Assembly (NCBI GenBank): GCA_002197995.1
Contig: NGZR01000001.1
Coordinates: 11,675,501 to 11,739,500, forward strand
Length of the DNA stretch: 64,000 nucleotides
DNA from: Gaeumannomyces sp. JS-464
Lineage: Eukaryota > Ascomycota > Sordariomycetes > Magnaporthales > Magnaporthaceae
Direction of reading: 5' to 3'
A program made the translations under genes and the position numbers. The notes beneath the pieces were generated by a model. It saw nothing but the letters and a program-made list of their open reading frames with translations. It had not been told where the DNA came from and searched no databases. Numbering within the stretch: position 1 is the first letter of the stretch; each line of letters begins with the position of its first letter. Shown piece by piece: positions 58,409 through 64,000 of the stretch.

Positions 58409-61400
58409 CGTGTAGGTTATAGAGGTAGGTCGGTGGACGCGTGCCTATATCCCCGCTCCTGAGGAGCCCCTTGCACCACCGTTCGGCCCGGGCAAACGGA
58501 GCGCGCGAGCTCTCGTTTTTGTTGTTCGCTTGCGTTGTTGAAGAGGGCGAGATGGGGTGATCGAGATGGGCGGATGGGCGACGACTCGGGCGGGCCAGGA
58601 TCAGGCGCAGCCCCTTCTCCAGCAGCGACGGATTCGAGGGATCGAGGTGGCCCGTCGAGAGGACAGGATGGGGAGTGGGCTGTTGATGTTGATGTTGATG
58701 GGGTGGGCGCACCCGCCCGCTCCGGCTGGCTGACGGTGAGGCGTGTGCTCAGCACAGCTTTAGCGCGGGAGGCATTGGGCGAGGGAGGGTGGCAGAGACT
58801 TGGTTAGGTTTGGATGCGGGACTATGCCCCTCCAGCAGGCTCGCGGTGGTGGCAGCGAGAAGAGAGAGAGAAGGCACGAGGCGGAGGTGGCAGTGATGGT
58901 GCCGTCAGCCTGTGCTCGGGCTGGGGGTGATGGTTATGTAACTGTCGAGCAGCAGGTCGGGTCCGGGAGGCCTGTTGGTCGTCGACAAGGATGTTTGATG
59001 GATGGGAAACCCCTCAGCTCTCGTCGCGGCCCATGCCCATGTCCGCCCACGGCCATCCCAGTCCGTCAATATCCGGATCCGCCCTCGTTTCAATTGACGG
59101 GCTGATTACTAGGCGGGCAGGTCGCTCGCTTGCCCGGAGCTGGGTGGGATGATGGCCGATGCTTTCGTTTCCTCTTCTTTCGCTTGTCCAAATAAAGAAC
59201 AAGGCTTGTGCAGCGAAAGACCAGACCAGACGCAGAGCTCGAGCGTCCGACGGCCACAAAGAAACTCGCTGATGTTGCTTTTTTTCCCGCCGTTTTTTAT
59301 TGATGCTTTTTTTCCTGACCCCTTTTCTCTTCTGGGTCTTTTCAGTCAATCGTCTACACCGTATTTTCCTTCACTCAGTCTCTTCTCCGCGTCCAAACGC
59401 CCAAAGCAGAAGAGCCTGGGCCTGCGGACGAGCAAGGATGAGAGCGAGGGGGGTCGCGGGCCTTGCTGGCCAGGGTAGAAAGGACGGCCGCGGCAGGGGC
59501 AGCGCAAGTGACCTCGATGGGCCAGCCAAGCCAAGCTCAACATGTGCTGCTGACGAAGTTTCGGTGGTGCGGTTTTTCGCTGACGGCTTGGCCAATTTTG
59601 CCTGGTCGCTCTCCGCAGCCAGAGCCAAGCACCGCAGCACACGCCGCACAGCACAGTGACACAGCACACGCACACATGCCCAGCCGCTCTCCTCTCAACC
59701 TATTTGAGATGCTGTGCGCGCATAGGAGGCACACACGCACGCTTTAGGTACACAAACGTGACGACTCGGTCTGGTGTTCTGCTACTACTTTTTCTTCTTC
59801 ATTTCCAGGTCCTCACGTTGGGCACAAATCTCTGCTTGCCACTCACCGCGGAGAGAGAAAGAGACAGCTGACAGCGAGCGATATGGGGCACATCGGCCCG
59901 CTGTCGCATCCATCATGACTTGCTTGACTTAGCTGGCGGCCGCTATCGCATCACGATCAAATCGGATCGATTCAGCCTCAGCTGCAGCGCTCACCGTCGC
60001 CTCCCCCTCGCCCCGCCCTCTGCGCTCTGCTGGCCCTCCCCTCTAGGCCGCATAATCGTTGCTCGCCCCTCGGCCGCCACTTGGACGGCCAGCGATCCTC
60101 AGGTCGTGCATGCGCGTGCATTTTGCATCTTGCCCTGTGCAACCTCTGGGATGGGCTCCAAGGGGGGGCGCGGGTCCCGGACTGGCGGGGAAACCACAAC
60201 TCGCTCCCACACCGCGCTCCGCAACGCATCCCAAGAAAGGACACTGGGGCCGTCCCACCCAATCGCGCCCATGTGATTGGCGCGAAACCCGGCCGATAGG
60301 CCCCTCCCCGAGGATTCAATTATCGACTGAGCTCCACAATACCAAGGCTCCAAGGCTTCAAGGCCTCCACATACAGTAAGTTGCACGTCAAAATGCTGGT
60401 AGCGGAGGCGAGAGAAGGATGGAAGCGCAGGAGAAGACGCCAAAGCGAAATAGAAACAACGATGGATCAAGGAGGGAAATAGAGGAATCTGGATTACCGT
60501 GGTGGCGACTTATTAGTCGGAATTAGAGTCTCGCTCAACAAGAAACGAAAAATAGACGCTGGTCTTGGCTTTCCTCCCAGTTATTCCGCCACCTCACGAG
60601 GGATTTTGGCAACAGCCTTTATTCCTTCTTCCACGTTTGCGCAGGCGGGCCAGGCTCCAAGCCAAGGGACAAGCTTCAATCCATCCATCCAGCATGCGTA
60701 CTTCCGGTCTTCCACGCTGCCAACGCCACGGCGGCGGCGGTCACTAAGGTGGACCCTTCTTTGATCCATCCCCGTCCGCGTCACCGCTACCTCAGGCCAG
60801 CCGGAAAGACGGGATGTGGGTGTAAAGTAGGTACAGTGTAAGGTACAGTAGCATCGCGGAAAAGCAGCACGCGGTCAGAGAAGCAGGCACAACACATGGG
60901 GCACAAAAAGAAGAGGAGACGGACCGACCGACCTTCTGCACGGCCAGCGACATGCTGCGACGTCCCATCCACTACACCCGCTCGGGACACGGCGGACCAA
61001 AGCCGCAGGAGGGCAAACATTAAAACCGCGCAAATAAGAAAAAGAAAAGAAAGAAAAAGAAAAAAGTGAAAGAGAGTTCGCCCCGGCATGCTGCAGCGTA
61101 GTGTCAGGCAAAGTGAAAGTGAGGGGGCGACCAGTAAGCCAGCACGTGCCGAGCCCGTCTGTGCTAAATCGAGAGCTGGACAGGGCTGTGCCACAACAAC
61201 CTTGAGGGACCACGACCGCCCGCCGCCTTCCCCTCGTCAAAAGAGCCTTCCCCCACGACGTTCGCATGAAAGCCTACCGGCTCGGCTAGAGATGGGGGAC
61301 GGCACGATGGGTTTTTATTGCCGGGGGCGCCCTTGCTTCCGATCGCCTCGGCGGAGGGATTTTCTGCGCATAATAAGATAATAAGCTCAGTTGCTGGCTC

Positions 61401-61876
61401 ACCTTGATCGTGCGTTTTGTTGCGCGTGCCACAGCGGAGTCCCTGCTGCTGCTCCACTCCGCCTCAAACCCCGACACGTTGGAGTGTGGCAGCGGCGAAA
61501 AAAAACAAAAAACAACAACCTCCCATCCATGTCACGCCAACGCCAAAACACTGGACGGGCCGCCACCGCAGACCGAACTTGTGGGCTCCCGCCAGCCCTC
61601 AAACACGGCGGCCGGGCCAATGCCTGCTACGGCCAAAAAAGATTGGACACCGAATCACCATTCGGGACAAACAGAAACCAACCACAGCCAGCTAGTCAAA
61701 CCTCCCACCCTCAACTCATGCTTTCCATTGGGCCGTCCGGTCAGAGATTCGGGACCAGGATGGTGGGGTAACACTCGCATTGCGCTCCCAACTGATGACA
61801 GAACCTCTGGGCAGACATCAACCTCGCAGAAACAAACCGCTCATAACAAAGGAAGCCCTCTCGCATTCAGCACACG

Positions 61877-61909
<33 letters not shown>

Positions 61910-64000
61910 TGGCCGCCCCGTCGTGCCTCCAGGGCATCAGCCCGTCTCGAGCAAAGGCTGTGAGCCCAGACACCCGCTGCCGCCATCAAGAACGCTGCCA
62001 GCCCGTCGCGAATCATTCATTTCATGCCTGATCCAGCCACTTCAGGCTGAATGTTTGCCTTGAATGTTTAGTTCCTTCTGGTTTTCGGCCCTTAAATGCT
62101 TGCTCACTGCTCGGCCCGGCCCAGCTCGCCTCTCTCGCTGAAGCTCCTCCATTCCGCTCCTGCGGCTGTGGTGTTTAGATGTCTCGTCAGAGATAGGGAA
62201 CTGGGGCCAGGCTCACGAGGCTGTGTGCGGCTCATCAGCACACCAAGTGGTTCTGTACCTGTGAGACCCGTCTGTCTGACTCCGAGACCTGGCATAGTTT
62301 CCCTTTATGCCCAGGCCGGCGGTAATGGCTGTTGGTCCCTTTCGTGTGTCTTTAGCATCGCTCGCTATCAGCCACGTCCAATTCCCGCCGGAGCCCCGTT
62401 CATACCCATCTGATGCAGCGGGGTCCTCGGTCAAGTGCGTCCGCCTGCTACCCGATAATAGCCACAGCCTTCCCAATTGTCACAGCCAGCGACGTGGCCA
62501 TTCGAGTTCCGCCAAAACCCTTGGGCCTGGTAGTCAGAGGCCCACGGAGTGAATCCTCCGAGCTTCCCCCACAGAGTTGCAGCTCCCATTCAACAATGAG
62601 AGCTGTCACAAAGGCTGCGGCCATGCTCGATATCGGCCGTGGTAAATCAGTGACTGGTGAGCACTTATAGGGGGACTCGGGGTGCCATCTAGCCTGGGGC
62701 CACAGTGGGAAAGAAATATGAACAAGATGATGAAGAGAAAGTGGAAGGCAATGCCCTCCCTGGATGCCAATAGACGTGGGAGTCTCCCTCGTCCCTTCCG
62801 CTTGTTCATCTCACCGCCCTTGGCTCTTTCTTTGCTTTTCATTTGTCTTGTGAAATAGGCTATCCTCGCCACACCGGCTTCAACTGCAAGAGTGGTTGGT
62901 CTGCAAGCGCAGAGAACAGCTCTCCACACCCACTCAGGTGCACAAGCACATCTGGACACCGCCTCGGCCAAATCTTTCTTTCTTTTCCGCGAGATCATCT
63001 TGCACAAGAAGAGCATCTCCTGTGATAGGCGACAGCTGTTACAAGCGTGACAAATCCTTTCCAACATGTAACGGCGCCCTCCTAAAAGGGAACCGCCGTG
63101 GGATGGCTCACAGGTAGCTGATGCCCTGTGTGAGACGTGGGGAAAGAGCGCACCTTGATGGTTTGTCGTGACAAGAAACGATGGCTGATGGGGACTCTGT
63201 TGGGTCTTGAGCCGCTTCTTTCCATCGGGGAAACGTCGACCCTTTTGGCCTTCCTTCTTCGCATTCCCGAGCTGCGTTTTTGCCGCTCACTCGCAGGATT
63301 TGCCACTTGCACTCAAGGGCGTCGGAATGCCCAGACAGGAAGGCCCCATTTATTCACGTCTCGTAGTAGGGGGCGTGTACTGATACGATGGAGACGAGAC
63401 GCCTTGGAGATGTAGCATGAAAGTATCCTCGATGTATCAGGATACCTCGACCGTGTCGGCCAATGCCCTCGTTCCATGGTCCTCTCCCAAGACTTCTGCG
63501 ACCGTCGTGGAGGCCCAGGGGATGTGATCAGGCAGGCGGCTGGACGCTGATTTGAGCGTCTGGCGGGCGGCTGCATCCTGCTGCTTCACCTCTTGCTTCT
63601 CCGCTATCCTCCATGTCCCGACTCCCCGTGGAGCCTTAGCGAGGTGGCGACTAAACGGGTGACCGAGGGCAAATAGGGCCTCGTGACCCCTCTAGACGCT
63701 TCCAGATTCTCCAGATCATCGTCCGACAGCTTCCTACTTTCCTTGGGAATGGAGTGATTGACACTTTCCTAATGGTCAGAAGACTGGAGGGCGTGCATGC
63801 GGCCAATGGGGCTGACCAACGAGGCCGGGCCTCGCCGTCTTGGGCTGGCAACTCTGCCAGGCTTCACCGTCCATTAGGACGTGGTCTTCGGCAAGGGTCG
63901 ATGATCCTGGACAGTCAGCCTCCGCCCAGGGTGGGATCGACTTGCCTGGAAGAGAAGAGAATCGCCACGTGCGCATGTTTGTGTTCCTTGAACACCACGA
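58409..64000. other. Terminal 5.6 kb without a recognised gene
   Basis: This region begins with the promoter of the 56.6-58.4 kb gene (pyrimidine-rich on its strand). It contains a 31-C run at 61879-61909 and many short open frames with no domains. 60000-60300 and 61400-62050 are GC- or C-rich; 62600-63100 is more mixed. The gene to the right probably lies outside the window. I see no tRNA or other RNA gene. Confidence 0.45.
61879..61909. repeat. Poly-C tract, 31 nt
   Basis: Thirty-one uninterrupted C in intergenic DNA. G/C homopolymers of this length are rare compared with A/T runs in fungal genomes. Confidence 0.85.

Noticed and set aside
61404..62063. 219-aa plus-strand frame spanning the poly-C run
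   Set aside because: Its Pro run is simply the 31-C tract; the flanks lack any protein-like pattern.

Overview
The window is nuclear DNA from a filamentous ascomycete. GC-rich genes carry short GT...AG introns (about 50-400 bp). The gene set is fungal: an RlmA/Rlm1-type MADS-box factor, a Clr5-domain regulator, Nup159, Per1, a Nif1-like Sel1 protein and Pup1. TACCTAGGTA-type palindromes are scattered between genes. Gene content and style suggest a Sordariomycete; I cannot name the species from sequence alone.

Layout. 0.3-2.7 kb: Nif1-like Sel1-repeat protein (+). 3.8-4.7 kb: proteasome beta-2 subunit Pup1 (+). 5.7-10.7 kb: Nup159 (+). 10.7-16.5 kb: gene-poor. 16.5-18.8 kb: fungal protein of unknown function (+). 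18.8-23.0 kb: sparse, low-complexity, with one damaged coiled-coil ORF (-). 23.0-24.6 kb: Per1/PGAP3 (+). 25.0-27.9 kb: Clr5-domain protein (+). 28.8-30.9 kb: mitochondrial D-lactate dehydrogenase (+). 33.7-35.9 kb: MADS-box factor (-). 36.0-43.3 kb: long intergenic region. 43.3-45.9 kb: Ca2+/H+ exchanger (-). 47.1-47.6 kb: hotdog thioesterase (-). 48.1-50.2 kb (+) and 50.4-52.2 kb (-): two folylpolyglutamate synthase-like genes tail to tail. 52.7 kb: intron-containing tRNA-Leu(CAG). 53.4-55.5 kb: membrane-anchored beta-propeller lectin-like gene (+). 56.6-58.4 kb: Ser-rich protein of unknown function (-). 58.4-64 kb: no gene recognised.

Most genes are unrelated housekeeping or regulatory loci, and I see no metabolic cluster, mobile element, CRISPR array or defence island. 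Linked functions are limited: two adjacent folate polyglutamylation paralogs, and Rlm1-type, GPI-lipid-remodelling and Ca2+-exchange genes that could all bear on wall or secretory physiology (inference only).

The most important caveat is reading-frame breaks. At least fourteen one-base frame breaks, most in runs of two to six identical bases, interrupt eight of the fifteen protein genes I recognise; the other seven read cleanly. Both insertions and deletions occur and the protein resumes immediately in the new frame. Sequencing or assembly error is the likeliest cause. The affected genes are annotated here as whole genes with the break positions given.
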